Below the pieces are notes generated by a model. That model did not search any database, had not been told where the DNA came from, and worked only from the letters and a program-made list of their open reading frames with translations. A stretch of DNA of 64,000 nt from Virgibacillus proomii (GTDB taxonomy: Bacteria; Bacillota; Bacilli; Bacillales; Amphibacillaceae), in the NCBI RefSeq assembly GCF_900162615.1, contig NZ_FUFN01000010.1, positions 2,138,519 to 2,202,518 of the forward strand. The letters run 5' to 3'. Positions 18,340 through 27,905 of the stretch are shown here, one piece after another; the first letter of the stretch is position 1, and the number at the start of each line of letters is the position of its first letter. A program made the translations under genes and the position numbers.

Positions 18340-19224
18340 TCAATGATCACGTTGACTAAAAAACAGCGTTAAGTCCATTAATAAAGAACCCGCTATATCT
18401 GCTCGTTCTAATGCTTCTTTTGCCTTCGTTACATACCATTCTTTTTTCTCTACAGCACCATCTAAGCCAAGCAACTTAGGATATGTACTCTTTAAATTAA
18501 CCTCATCACTGCCAACCCGCTTACCTAATTTTTCTTCATCACCTGTTATATCTAAAATATCGTCCTGTACTTGAAAGATCAATCCTAAATAGTAAGCAAA
18601 TGTTTTTAAATGAGTCATTTGTTCTTCCGTGGCCCCACCGAGATACGCACCCGCAATCACAGCAAAACGCAATAGTTCACCGGTTTTTAATGTGTGAACC
18701 TGCTCCATTTCTGTTAAGGAAATTGACTTATCTTCTGCTTGCATATCTAATATTTGTCCAGCAACCATACCTTTTGGCCCGCTCGCTTCTGCTAACAGCA
18801 TAATCAGTTTTGCTTTTTGAATTGGCGACAACTTAGAGTCTTTAGCAATTAATTCAAAACTATACGTTAATAATGCATCCCCGGCTAAGATTGCGGTGGC
18901 TTCATCAAAAGCTTTATGATTAGTAGGCTGACCACGACGAAAATCATCATCATCCATTGCAGGTAAATCATCATGGATTAATGAGTATGTATGAATCATC
19001 TCCAGAGCAGCTGCTGAACTTAAGGTTATCGCTACATCCTCGCTATATGATTCAAAACTGGCCATTAATAAAATTGGTCTTAATCGTTTTCCTCCTGCTT
19101 CAACGGAATACATCATTGATTCCTTCAGATTTTGTGGAATAGTTAATGAACCAATATACTGCTCTAAAATTTCATCGATTAGTTGCTTTCGGCTTGTTAA
19201 ATACTCTTTCATCGTCAGCTGCAC
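18340..19224 (-). CDS. ispA: Farnesyl diphosphate synthase
   Basis: Prenyltransferase (294 aa) that condenses isopentenyl diphosphate with dimethylallyl and geranyl diphosphate to give farnesyl diphosphate. The first aspartate-rich motif is DDLPAMDDDD and the second is DDILD in FQVQDDILDITG. The start is GTG at 19224, ten bases after GGAGG at the end of xseB; an in-frame ATG four codons later is less well placed. It closes the folD-xseA-xseB-ispA cluster. Confidence 0.95.
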   Translation of the reverse strand: MQLTMKEYLTSRKQLIDEILEQYIGSLTIPQNLKESMMYSVEAGGKRLRPILLMASFESYSEDVAITLSSAAALEMIHTYSLIHDDLPAMDDDDFRRGQPTNHKAFDEATAILAGDALLTYSFELIAKDSKLSPIQKAKLIMLLAEASGPKGMVAGQILDMQAEDKSISLTEMEQVHTLKTGELLRFAVIAGAYLGGATEEQMTHLKTFAYYLGLIFQVQDDILDITGDEEKLGKRVGSDEVNLKSTYPKLLGLDGAVEKKEWYVTKAKEALERADIAGSLLMDLTLFFSQRDH

Positions 19225-19226
19225 GT

Positions 19227-19463
19227 CTATTCTTCCTCCTGGATCTGAAATGGATCAAGATCTCCCTGTTCATTCATTATCTTTGTCATTTTATCTTCTA
19301 CTTGATTTAGTTTATCATTACAAAGCTTAGACAACTTCATGCCATCTTGATAATAAATAATGGCTTTTTCCAAGGGTACATCCCCTGTCTCCAACTTTTC
19401 CACAATTTCTTCGAGCTCTTGCATTGCTTCTTCAAATGACAATTCCTTATCCTTCTCTGCCAT
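19227..19463 (-). CDS. xseB: Exodeoxyribonuclease VII small subunit
   Basis: Small subunit (78 aa) of ExoVII, which degrades single-stranded DNA in complex with XseA. The acidic helical sequence (LSFEEAMQELEEIVEKLETGDVPLE, broken here into the family's typical heptads) is diagnostic. It starts two bases after xseA ends and is followed by ispA two bases later. Confidence 0.96.
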   Translation of the reverse strand: MAEKDKELSFEEAMQELEEIVEKLETGDVPLEKAIIYYQDGMKLSKLCNDKLNQVEDKMTKIMNEQGDLDPFQIQEEE

Positions 19464-19465
19464 AA

Positions 19466-20809
19466 TTAATTTTTCTCCTCCACTTCCTTAACATGACAAG
19501 TAATCAGTCCATCCATAACTCTTAAAGAAATAATGTCCTCTGGATGAACATGTTCGATCGATTTAATAATTTTATCTGATGGTGAATAAGCTATAGAAAA
19601 ACCCCGTTTCATAATCTCTAACGGATTAAGCAAACTTAATTTATCCACTTGCTTATATAAAACCTCTCGTTTACTTGTTTGCACTTGTTTCATTGCGAAA
19701 CTGTGTCTTTTTGCTAACTGCTGTAGCTGAAGTTTTGCCCTTTCTAATTGTTTACCAGGATGTTGAGTTGCTAGTCGTACGTGCACGTGCTGATAGTATT
19801 GACGTTTTTTTGTTACTTTATGGACCATTGCTTTTTGTAATTGCTCTACCCTTCTATCTAGCTCTTGTTCCTTTTGTTTTAAAAGCTGACCTGGATAACG
19901 GAAGGCGTAGGATTGTTGTAATTTGATTAACAGCTGTCGCTGCTGTTTTATTTTTTGTCGCATATCTTTTGTAAGTATTCGTTTTAGTGTGAGTATTCGG
20001 TCCTTTAATTCGCTACTAGAAGGAACTGCAAGCTCTGCCGCTCCTGTTGGTGTTGGTGCGCGTAAATCAGCAACATAATCACTGATCGTTGTGTCTGTTT
20101 CATGCCCCACAGCCGAAATAATTGGAATGTTAGAATGAAAAATGGCTTCTGCTACTATTTCTTCGTTAAAGCTCCATAGTTCTTCAATCGAGCCACCGCC
20201 TCTTGCAACAATTAACAGATCAAAATTACCCACCTTATTTGCTGTTTCTATTGCCTGTTTTATGGAATTAGCTGCTGCTTCTCCTTGAACTAATACAGGC
20301 AGTACAATCATTTCAACAATTGGATACCTGCGTTTAATGGTCGTGATAATATCACGAATCGCCGCTCCTGTTGGCGAAGTAATTATGCCTATTTTCTGCG
20401 GCAATAGAGGGATCGACTTTTTATAGGCTTGATCAAAGAAGCCTTTCTTCTGCAATTTTTCTTTCAACTGCTCATACGCAACATACAATGCCCCTATCCC
20501 GTCTGGTTCCATATGCTGAATGTATAGCTGATATTGGCCGTACACTTCAAATACACTAACTTCTCCTTTAATCAGTACATTCATTCCGTTTTCTGGAGTA
20601 AATTTTAAAAATCGGTTATTCCCCGCAAACATCACTGCTTGAATCCGTGAACGATCATCCTTAATTGTTAAATACATATGGCCTCGCGAATGATGTTTAA
20701 AATTCGATATTTCCCCACGTAACCAAACTTCCCTTAGATGAGGGTCTGTATCCATTTTCCGCTTAATGTACTTGGTTAATGCCGTCACTGTTAAATATTT
20801 ATCCTTCAC
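19466..20809 (-). CDS. xseA: Exodeoxyribonuclease VII large subunit
   Basis: Catalytic subunit (447 aa) of ExoVII. The N-terminal OB-fold (VWLRGEISNFKHHSRGHMYL) binds DNA, and the catalytic core shows IARGGGSIEELWSFN and SAVGHETDTTISD. A basic coiled-coil region in the last third binds the small subunits. It overlaps folD by about eleven bases. Confidence 0.97.
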   Translation of the reverse strand: MKDKYLTVTALTKYIKRKMDTDPHLREVWLRGEISNFKHHSRGHMYLTIKDDRSRIQAVMFAGNNRFLKFTPENGMNVLIKGEVSVFEVYGQYQLYIQHMEPDGIGALYVAYEQLKEKLQKKGFFDQAYKKSIPLLPQKIGIITSPTGAAIRDIITTIKRRYPIVEMIVLPVLVQGEAAANSIKQAIETANKVGNFDLLIVARGGGSIEELWSFNEEIVAEAIFHSNIPIISAVGHETDTTISDYVADLRAPTPTGAAELAVPSSSELKDRILTLKRILTKDMRQKIKQQRQLLIKLQQSYAFRYPGQLLKQKEQELDRRVEQLQKAMVHKVTKKRQYYQHVHVRLATQHPGKQLERAKLQLQQLAKRHSFAMKQVQTSKREVLYKQVDKLSLLNPLEIMKRGFSIAYSPSDKIIKSIEHVHPEDIISLRVMDGLITCHVKEVEEKN

Positions 20810-21659
20810 GGTTCTCGAGCCCTTTTGCCGCTTTGATTGTATTCTTTAATAACATTGTTATTGTCATTGGCCCTACCCCTCGTGGTACCGGAGTAAGGTA
20901 TGCCGCTTTTTCTTTAACGCTTTGAAAGTCTACATCACCTGTTAACGTTCCATTATCTAAACGATTAATTCCAACGTCAATCACAGTTGCTCCTTCCTTA
21001 ATATAGCTCTCGTCAATAACATGTGCTTTTCCAATTGCAACAATTAAAATATCGGCTTGTTTTGTAAGGCTTTTAAGATCTTTTGTTTTCGAATGACAAG
21101 TAGTCACCGTTGCATGATGATTTAATAATAATTGGGCTACTGGTTTACCAACAATATTACTTCTTCCGATAACCACTGCATGTTGTCCCTTGATTGGAAT
21201 TGATTTCGATTGTAACATGGTGATGATTCCATATGGAGTACAAGGTAAAAATGTATCCATTCCTGTCATCATTCTTCCTATATTAATAGGGTGAAATCCA
21301 TCTACATCTTTTTCCGGTATAATCGCTTCAATTACTTTTTGCTCCTCAATATGACCCGGCAATGGTAATTGAACAAGTATGCCATGTACTGTGGGATCAT
21401 TATTTAATTTATGTATCTGTTGCAATAGTTCTGTTTCCGTAACTGTTGTTGACAACTCCAAAATCTCCGAATCAATTCCAGTTTCATGACAAGCTTTTTT
21501 CTTGCCATTAACATACGACTTTGAGGCAGGATGATTACCGACTAATACTACTGTAAGCTTAGGATGGATTCCTGCCGCTTTTAGCTTGGTAACTTCTTCT
21601 TTCATTGCTTCTCTAAGCTTTAGTGATAAAGCTTTACCATCTATAATTTCTGCTGTCAA
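20799..21659 (-). CDS. folD: Methylenetetrahydrofolate dehydrogenase/cyclohydrolase
   Basis: Bifunctional enzyme (286 aa) that interconverts methylene-, methenyl- and formyl-tetrahydrofolate. The substrate site includes VGNHPASKSYVNGKKKAC with its catalytic Lys, the cyclohydrolase PLPGHI motif, and the NADP site VIGRSNIVGKP. The start is TTG at 21659, nine bases after GAGGGGG; a longer TTG start at 21677 would lie upstream of that site. It couples C1 metabolism with the glycine cleavage genes later in the window. Confidence 0.95.
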   Translation of the reverse strand: MTAEIIDGKALSLKLREAMKEEVTKLKAAGIHPKLTVVLVGNHPASKSYVNGKKKACHETGIDSEILELSTTVTETELLQQIHKLNNDPTVHGILVQLPLPGHIEEQKVIEAIIPEKDVDGFHPINIGRMMTGMDTFLPCTPYGIITMLQSKSIPIKGQHAVVIGRSNIVGKPVAQLLLNHHATVTTCHSKTKDLKSLTKQADILIVAIGKAHVIDESYIKEGATVIDVGINRLDNGTLTGDVDFQSVKEKAAYLTPVPRGVGPMTITMLLKNTIKAAKGLENREG

Positions 21660-21990
21660 TGTATAGAACCCCCTCAATTATTTTAAAAACGATGTCAAAA
21701 ATTCCGGAAAATAATGTCTTGAATTTCCTCATACGTTAGAATGCATCAGATTTTAGCGCTCAAGTTAACTTAATATAGTGAAAATCTTTTAAGGTCTAAG
21801 TATAAACTAGGCTATTTTCTTTGTTCCGCTTGCAGTTTTCCTAATTAATTTGTTTCTGACGGCACTTAACTAAGTTGCTACATTGCCTCGAAGTCCTACT
21901 CGGCAGGGCGTACGATAGTGTCGGCTTAGCATTTACGATGTCGAGAACTATAACGACATCGACCCTTCTTAACTCCTTTTGAACACATAC
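21660..21990. other. folD-nusB gap
   Basis: About 330 bases without a gene. A possible stem (CGATGTCG / CGACATCG) lies near 21938-21960. A TTTTTGAACACATACT-like stretch here also appears near 54490, perhaps a short shared motif. Nothing else was recognised. Confidence 0.4.
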
Positions 21991-22368
21991 TTAAACAAAA
22001 TTAGATAGTACACCATTTATGAACTTTCCTGATCGATCATCACCATACTTATTTGCCAACTCAATTGCTTCATTGATGGAAACACTCGTTGGAATATCAT
22101 CTACATAGTTTATTTCAAATATCGCCATACGAAGAATTGTCTTTTCAACCGAAGCGATTCGATCAATGGACCAATTTTTTAGCTTAGCTGTAAGCAATGA
22201 ATCAATTTCTTCTTTATGTTGTATAACTCCATTAACCAGCATAGTTAAAAAGGCATTTTTGGTTGCTGTTTGACTTACATATTCCATATCTTCTATTGAC
22301 TTGACTTCATGTATGTCAAGGGAGAATAATAATTGTAATGCCTTTTCTCTTGCTTGATGTCTATTCAT
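21991..22368 (-). CDS. nusB: Transcription antitermination factor NusB
   Basis: RNA-binding antitermination factor (125 aa) that acts with NusE on rRNA operons. The N-terminal [18 protein letters not shown] and C-terminal [20 protein letters not shown] are characteristic. Position between yqhY/acc and folD matches B. subtilis. Upstream lies more than a kilobase of repeat-rich intergenic DNA, so it probably has its own promoter. Confidence 0.96.
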   Translation of the reverse strand: MNRHQAREKALQLLFSLDIHEVKSIEDMEYVSQTATKNAFLTMLVNGVIQHKEEIDSLLTAKLKNWSIDRIASVEKTILRMAIFEINYVDDIPTSVSINEAIELANKYGDDRSGKFINGVLSNFV

Positions 22369-22857
22369 TCCTTTGTAGCTCCTTTAATTTATCTCTTCCA
22401 AAATCATAACATGATTCTAATTGCAACGCTATTACCAACTTTCAATTGTCCAAAGATAAAAAACAAAGCTTTATTTTTAGAGATTCTTGTTAGTACCCGT
22501 ATCTTAATCTATCCATTGGTTACCATTCCGGAATTTTCCTTATTTTACTTCATTAACTAACGGGGTTTAGAAGCCCTTATCCTACTTAAGCTTTTAACTC
22601 CAAACTCTTGAGACACGCTCTAGCTGCAACGGTGCCAGCTTTTTATAAATTAGTATAAGGATTTGTAATAGAGCTATTCCCCTTTGAGTGATGATAAATA
22701 AATTTCTTCATTGCTTATGTTCAGCTAGTCTTGGTTTTCTTTTTTAAGGACGTCGAACAATTAGTCAATCTCTAGTTTTAATTCTCCTGTTTGGACAAGC
22801 ATGTTATAAAAATTCTCATCTCGTCTAATTACGAGCCTTAGCGAGAGACATTATCAT
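22369..22857. other. Gene-free stretch upstream of nusB
   Basis: Nearly 490 bases without a supportable gene. No recognised repeat family occurs until 22858. The promoter for nusB should be here but was not pinned down. Confidence 0.4.
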
Positions 22858-23384
22858 TAGAAAAACTTGGCTTGTCGCCAAGTCTTTAGCGAAAGCTATC
22901 GTTTTTCTTATACGATAAAGTGAAACTTCATTCCGTGGAATGCTTTTTACACGGAATGTTAGTTGAACCAATCGGGCATTTAGTTGCCGTTTTCCCCCAC
23001 TTTGACCCTTTGCACGAACCCAGGTCTTGAAGTGGGAAACTTACGGCACCTTACATGCGGGATAAAGTGAAACTTCATTCCATGGAATGCTTTTTACACG
23101 GAATGTTAGTTGAACCAATCGGGCATTTAGTTGCCGTTTTCCCCCACTTTGACCCTTTGCACGAACCCAGGTCTTGAAGTGGGAAACTTACGGCACCTTA
23201 CATGCGGGATAAAGTGAAACTTCATTCCGTGGAATGCTTTTTACACGGAATGTTAGTTGAACCAATCGGGCATTTAGGTGCGTTTTTCTTTTATGTTCAC
23301 AATGCATAATAGATTTTAGAATTGAGGAAAGCACGGCACCTTACATGCGGGATAAACCCTAAAATTTTATGCTTTCCTATAGTA
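22858..23384 (-). repeat. Composite repeat: family C element containing three tandem family A units
   Basis: The two halves of a family C element lie at 22858-22917 (the hairpin half) and about 23351-23384 (ending CTTTCCTATAG). Between them are three tandem family A units that start at 22914, 23061 and 23208. The first two units are 147 bases each and nearly identical; the third is 143 bases and diverged in its second half. Each unit begins GATAAAGTGAAACTTCATTC and ends CGGCACCTTACATGCGG. Internal inverted repeats (ATTCCGTG/CACGGAAT; CCCACTT/AAGTGGG) suggest structured RNA or DNA. Confidence 0.9.
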
Positions 23385-23468
23385 AAATAAATACCCTTTC
23401 ACAAGGAAGTTATATTCCTCATGAAAGGATCATTTTTAAACATTGTATGAAAAAGGTTAAGTGTACAA

Positions 23469-23864
23469 TTATCTATGTGTTTCTGCCTCATCTTCCGCAG
23501 CATCCATCTGAATTCCAACCACATGAACATTAATTTCTTTAATATCTAATGCGGTCATATTTTTTAGTGTTTGTCTAATATTTGATTGAAGCAATTGAGC
23601 TACTTGCGGAATGGAAACTCCGAATTGTAAAATTACATACAAATCGATCACAATCCCATTATCAGAAAGTTCAACCTTCACCCCTTTACTATGGGTTTTT
23701 TTTCCAAATTTTTCTGCAACACCGGAAGCAAAATTACCTCGCATAGCATAAAGTCCTTCTACTTCAGAAGCTGCTATTCCAGCAATCACCTCAATGACTT
23801 CTGGTGCAATTTCTACTTTACCTAAATTATCATCACTCACATTTAATAGTGGTTGTTCACTCAT
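23469..23864 (-). CDS. yqhY: Asp23/Gls24 family protein YqhY
   Basis: Protein of 131 aa with the Asp23/Gls24 fold (IAPEVIEVIAGIAASEVEGLYAM; DLYVILQFGVSIPQVA). Genes of this type lie next to accBC across Firmicutes, and B. subtilis YqhY is linked to control of acetyl-CoA carboxylase. The ATG at 23864 follows AAAGGAG at twelve bases. It lies downstream of accC, so the order accB-accC-yqhY is conserved. Confidence 0.92.
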   Translation of the reverse strand: MSEQPLLNVSDDNLGKVEIAPEVIEVIAGIAASEVEGLYAMRGNFASGVAEKFGKKTHSKGVKVELSDNGIVIDLYVILQFGVSIPQVAQLLQSNIRQTLKNMTALDIKEINVHVVGIQMDAAEDEAETHR

Positions 23865-23922
23865 ATGCTCACTCACTCCTTTATGTGTAACGGACAGAAT
23901 CACAAATTGTCCGTATTACATT

Positions 23923-25284
23923 CTATTTCTTTTCAACTTGTACTATCGGATTTTCTTCAAGAAATTTCGTATTGAAATCCCCATTTAAAAATACAGGATG
24001 CTCCATGATTAAGCGATGAAAGGGAATTGTAGTATGTACCCCTTCAATGATAAATTCATCTAATGCCCGTCTCATACGATGAACAGCCTCGTCACGGGTT
24101 TTACCGTACGTAATTAGTTTTGCTACCATGGAATCATAATAAGGAGGTATTCGATAGTCTGAATATACTGCCGAGTCAACACGAACACCAAGCCCCCCTG
24201 GTGGCAAATACATCGTAATAGTACCTGGAGATGGCATGAAATTTTTAAACGGATTTTCTGCATTAATTCTACACTCAATGGCCCAACCATCTAACGTAAT
24301 ATCCGATTGCTCAAATGATATTTCCTGATTATCGGCGATTTTAATTTGCTCTTTGATTAGATCAATTCCCGTAATTAATTCAGTTACAGGATGTTCAACT
24401 TGAATTCGCGTGTTCATTTCCATAAAGTAAAATTCATGTGTTGTTCGATCAAATATATATTCAATCGTTCCTGCACCTTCATAGCCCACTGCTTTCGCAG
24501 CCTTTACAGATGCTTCCCCCATTTTTCTTCTGATTTCTGGAGTTAATGCAGGTGACGGAGCTTCTTCCACTAACTTTTGTAATCGACGTTGAATGGAACA
24601 ATCTCGTTCTCCAAGATGAACAACATTACCATGCTTATCAGCCAACACTTGGATTTCTACATGACGAAAATCTTCAATATATTTTTCGATATAAACCCCT
24701 GCATTACCGAAGGATGTTTCGGCTTCTTTCTGCGTTACTTCAATACCCTTAAGCAATTCTTCTTTCGTTCTCGCTACACGAATCCCTTTTCCGCCTCCAC
24801 CAGCTGTCGCCTTAATAATTACGGGATAGCCAATTTCGTTGGCAATTGCTTTCGCTTCCTTTTCATTTTCAATAATACCCTTAGATCCTGGAACAATTGG
24901 CACATTGGCCTCTTCCATTGTCTGACGTGCTACATCCTTGATTCCCATCTTTTGAATGGCTTCAGGAGTTGGACCAATAAAAATAATATTACATGCACGG
25001 CAAATTTCTGCAAAGTCAGCATTTTCGGCTAAAAATCCATATCCTGGATGAACAGCATCCACTTCTGTAAGTGTGGCTACACTCATAATGTTCGTCAAAT
25101 TAAGATAGCTGTCTTTACTTTGCGTCGGCCCGATGCAATAAGCTTCATCAGCCATTTGCACATGTAATGCATCTCTATCTGCTTGTGAATACACAGCAAC
25201 CGTTTCTATCCCCATCTCTTTACATGCACGAATGATTCGAACTGCAATCTCCCCTCTGTTTGCAATCAACAGTTTTTTTATCAC
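23923..25284 (-). CDS. accC: Acetyl-CoA carboxylase, biotin carboxylase subunit
   Basis: ATP-grasp enzyme (453 aa) that carboxylates biotin on AccB in the first step of fatty acid synthesis. Visible motifs: KLLIANRGEIAVRII at the N-terminus, the glycine-rich ATP lid GGGGKGIRVA, and EMNTRIQVEHPVTE in the active site. The GTG at 25284 gives the family's usual length and has AAGGGG upstream; longer in-frame starts overlap accB and are unlikely. It starts 13 bases after accB. Confidence 0.97.
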   Translation of the reverse strand: MIKKLLIANRGEIAVRIIRACKEMGIETVAVYSQADRDALHVQMADEAYCIGPTQSKDSYLNLTNIMSVATLTEVDAVHPGYGFLAENADFAEICRACNIIFIGPTPEAIQKMGIKDVARQTMEEANVPIVPGSKGIIENEKEAKAIANEIGYPVIIKATAGGGGKGIRVARTKEELLKGIEVTQKEAETSFGNAGVYIEKYIEDFRHVEIQVLADKHGNVVHLGERDCSIQRRLQKLVEEAPSPALTPEIRRKMGEASVKAAKAVGYEGAGTIEYIFDRTTHEFYFMEMNTRIQVEHPVTELITGIDLIKEQIKIADNQEISFEQSDITLDGWAIECRINAENPFKNFMPSPGTITMYLPPGGLGVRVDSAVYSDYRIPPYYDSMVAKLITYGKTRDEAVHRMRRALDEFIIEGVHTTIPFHRLIMEHPVFLNGDFNTKFLEENPIVQVEKK

Positions 25285-25297
25285 ACTCTCCATCCCC

Positions 25298-25780
25298 TTA
25301 CTTTGTACTAACCCGGAATAATGGCTGCCCATACTCGACAAGCTGACCATTTTCTACTAGTATTTCTACAATTTCACCAGAAACTTCTGCTTCAATTTCA
25401 TTGAATAATTTCATCGCCTCAACAATACATACTACGGTTGATTCTTCAACTTTGCTACCTACTGTAACAAAACTTTCCTTTTCCGGGGATGGAGCCGTAT
25501 AAAATGTACCGACCATAGGAGAGACAATTTCATGATCATATGCAGCTTTCGCTTCTTCTTGTGGTATAGGTTTTTCTACTTTTTCTTCAGAAAGCCTGTC
25601 CGGTTCTGATTGCTGCTCTATATTTGGCTGCGTTTGTGACTTCATATCATGACCTTTTAGTTGGGTATTTACTGATTTTTTTAATGAAATCGATGTTCCG
25701 TTTGCTTCATAAGTAAACTCTTCTATTGACGATTGGTCAATCAGCTTTATAATCTCTTGTATTTCATGCACATTTAACAT
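25298..25780 (-). CDS. accB: Acetyl-CoA carboxylase biotin carboxyl carrier protein
   Basis: Biotin carrier (160 aa). An N-terminal domain ([15 protein letters not shown]) is followed by a Pro/Glu/Gln-rich linker and the biotinyl domain with the biotinylated Lys in [10 protein letters not shown]. The ATG at 25780 follows AAGGGG by eleven bases. First gene of the accB-accC-yqhY group. Confidence 0.97.
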   Translation of the reverse strand: MLNVHEIQEIIKLIDQSSIEEFTYEANGTSISLKKSVNTQLKGHDMKSQTQPNIEQQSEPDRLSEEKVEKPIPQEEAKAAYDHEIVSPMVGTFYTAPSPEKESFVTVGSKVEESTVVCIVEAMKLFNEIEAEVSGEIVEILVENGQLVEYGQPLFRVSTK

Positions 25781-26209
25781 GTATATAGGCACCCCTTCAT
25801 CTTCAAACTTATTATTAGGTACTAATAACTCCTTTTAATATTTTACGATAAATAGTAAAGAAACTTCAAGGTATTTTCTGAAGTGAAGGAGTAACGACGT
25901 AATATCAGTTTGTTCTAATTATACCAAGCTTAACCTTAGAAAGCGAACATTTGCAGTAGTTTATAATAGATGAAAATATCAAAAAAATTATAAACATTAT
26001 TGCGTGACAATTCATATTAACTCCGTTTTGAGTAAATATTCATTTTTAACTTGTTAATTACTTAACTGTTTTCTTTGTAATTTAAAAAGGCAACTTAATT
26101 AAGATTTTAAAAATTTTTCTTTATTTTATTTATGAATAAAATAGGCATTACATATTAGACAAAAATACAAATACCGACTATTGATTACTAGCATTAACCA
26201 AATTAGTAG
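25781..26209. other. Gap upstream of accB
   Basis: About 430 bases of very AT-rich DNA without a gene. It should hold the accB promoter. I did not recognise a FapR-type operator. Confidence 0.4.
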
Positions 26210-26612
26210 GAACAAAAGCTTAAGCGCTCAGTTAGCTTGCGTACAAACGTCAGATCTTCTAAATCCTGTTGTAACGTCTTCATGATCAACATCCTTAAAA
26301 AACCGCGAAGTATCACTGTCTTGGTTTTTTCTTGTCCTGTCGCCCAAACGAATCGGAGGTTTAGGACCATTTTTTCATCATGTTCGCAACATCAGAAGCA
26401 CATTTTAAAATGAGAAAAATGCGAAACCTTACTTCGGGATAAAGAAAACATGCCACCTGCAGTAGGGGTATGCCGACGCCTACGTCGTAAACTCGTATTT
26501 TAGTCGTCTTTCCTTTAGATCGAACCGATGTTGACTTATGGTAGAAGGAAGAGCGAAATCTGCTGTAGCTTAAACGCATAAGCCTGAGGAAGCTTTCAAG
26601 AAAAGACATCAT
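26210..26612 (+). repeat. Family B repeat with an embedded family D element
   Basis: The left part starts GAACAAAAGCTTAAGCG and the right part (from about 26445) holds AACATGCC, GCCGACGCC and the matching TAGTCG stem, then CGATGTTGACTT; both parts match the other B copies at 32326 and 62063. Between them, at about 26268-26375, lies a diverged family D stretch (ATCCTTAAAAAACCGCG ... CCTGTCGCCCAAACGAAT). The short reading frames here have no support as genes. Confidence 0.6.
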
Positions 26613-26642
26613 CATGAAAATCGGATATAGGTTTCCTAGATA

Positions 26643-26673
26643 TAAAAAAATCCGGGCTTTTCCCGGATTTTTT
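26643..26673 (-). terminator. Terminator of the spoIIIA operon
   Basis: AATCCGGG and CCCGGATT form a perfect stem flanked by A and T runs, three bases beyond the spoIIIAH stop. Confidence 0.93.
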
Positions 26674-26676
26674 ACG

Positions 26677-27249
26677 CTATTCCTTTTTATTTGCTTCGGA
26701 AGGTACGTAGGATACATTTACCTTTTTATCACCCAGTTCATCTTTTACCATTTGTATGATGGAAACTGCTTCGGATTTTGGTAAATTCTCTTTGACTTTT
26801 ACTTGGACTGTTATACCTGCATCTTCTGATCGAACAAGTACGTCTTCATAATTAGCTGAAGCAACAATCGTTTCTTCCAGAATTTTTTCTTTGGAGGCTA
26901 TTTCTTCCATTGCATCGATTTCTTTTAATGCCTCATCTTTCTCAGCTGCACTTGCTGAACTGGAGGCAACAATATCCGTTAGTCGCTCTTTTTCCATATT
27001 TCTTTTATCCTGTAATTCCATGCGAATCGTCGTAAATAATTCATCCTGACCTAGGTTAGAAATTTCTTCCACTTCCGCATCTTCTGCTGCTTCATTTGAA
27101 TCAGTCGGTACTGCCTTTTCACTTGCTTTGTCTTGTCCATCATTCAAATAAGCTAAATCTTCACTATCTGGAGAAGTCATATAATACACACTTAACACAA
27201 TCATGAGACTCAACATAGTCAATAACCAAACTGTTTGCTTTTTTAACAT
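26677..27249 (-). CDS. spoIIIAH: Stage III sporulation protein AH
   Basis: Mother-cell membrane protein (190 aa) that pairs with SpoIIQ across the intermembrane space to form the feeding-tube channel between mother cell and forespore. One N-terminal membrane segment (TVWLLTMLSLMIVLSVYYM), an acidic linker, and a C-terminal ring-building domain with helical repeats. Last gene of the operon, 14 bases after spoIIIAG, followed by a strong terminator. Confidence 0.94.
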   Translation of the reverse strand: MLKKQTVWLLTMLSLMIVLSVYYMTSPDSEDLAYLNDGQDKASEKAVPTDSNEAAEDAEVEEISNLGQDELFTTIRMELQDKRNMEKERLTDIVASSSASAAEKDEALKEIDAMEEIASKEKILEETIVASANYEDVLVRSEDAGITVQVKVKENLPKSEAVSIIQMVKDELGDKKVNVSYVPSEANKKE

Positions 27250-27263
27250 TTTGATTCCTCCTT

Positions 27264-27905
27264 TTAATTCTTTGGCATTACGGATACTCGGTGTGTTGGT
27301 ACGTCCAACACTCGGGAAACGGCTTCAACTACCCATTTCTTGACAGTAGCATGGTCTGTTCCTTTTGCAACCACAAACACTCCACGTACTTCTGGTTTTT
27401 TCGTTTGAACGAGTAAGGGTACCTCCTTTTCCCCTTGTCTAACTAATACGGTTTGTGTCTCTTGGGTCTCCTCCTCTATTTCTCTTGTACCACCACTTTT
27501 ATCTGTTTCTTCTGTTGTTTGTTGTCCCTTTATCAAATTTTTTTCATATACTTTTATACTCGTTGATTCCAAATTCACCATTACTTCAGCTTCTGATACA
27601 CCTTTAATTTTATTTAACAATGCTTCTAAATCTTTTGTATAAATGGACTCCAGTTCTTCTAGATCGGATGTTGTACTTATTTTTGGGGAAGCTGTTTCTT
27701 CTGCTCGCTCATCAGCTTGTTCATTTGGCTGTTCAATGGCTGGTCCGGCTTGATCTTCTTTGTCTTTTTCAAACGTTGAAGAAAAAATATTACCAATAAT
27801 CAAAAGCAAAATACTTACTAAAGCTAAAATAACGATATATCCCTTTTTTTTTATAAACTTACTTCCATTGTCTTTTTGAAATAACTTTGAAAATTTATCT
27901 TTCAA
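27264..27905 (-). CDS. spoIIIAG: Stage III sporulation protein AG
   Basis: Mother-cell membrane protein (213 aa) that forms a large oligomeric ring in the SpoIIIA-SpoIIQ channel. One transmembrane segment near residues 22-42, then an acidic linker and the ring domain (LEALLNKIKGVSEAEVMVNLES; RGVFVVAKGTD). The TTG at 27905 overlaps the spoIIIAF stop (TTGA) and is six bases after GGAGG, so it is preferred to the GTG at 27923. Confidence 0.94.
   Translation of the reverse strand: MKDKFSKLFQKDNGSKFIKKKGYIVILALVSILLLIIGNIFSSTFEKDKEDQAGPAIEQPNEQADERAEETASPKISTTSDLEELESIYTKDLEALLNKIKGVSEAEVMVNLESTSIKVYEKNLIKGQQTTEETDKSGGTREIEEETQETQTVLVRQGEKEVPLLVQTKKPEVRGVFVVAKGTDHATVKKWVVEAVSRVLDVPTHRVSVMPKN

Noticed and set aside
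22914..23350. CRISPR array
   Set aside because: The repeats are 147-bp units directly abutting one another, without short repeats and unique spacers, and no cas genes are near.
26361..26717. 118-aa frame overlapping the end of spoIIIAH
   Set aside because: Made of repeat and terminator sequence and of another frame of spoIIIAH.
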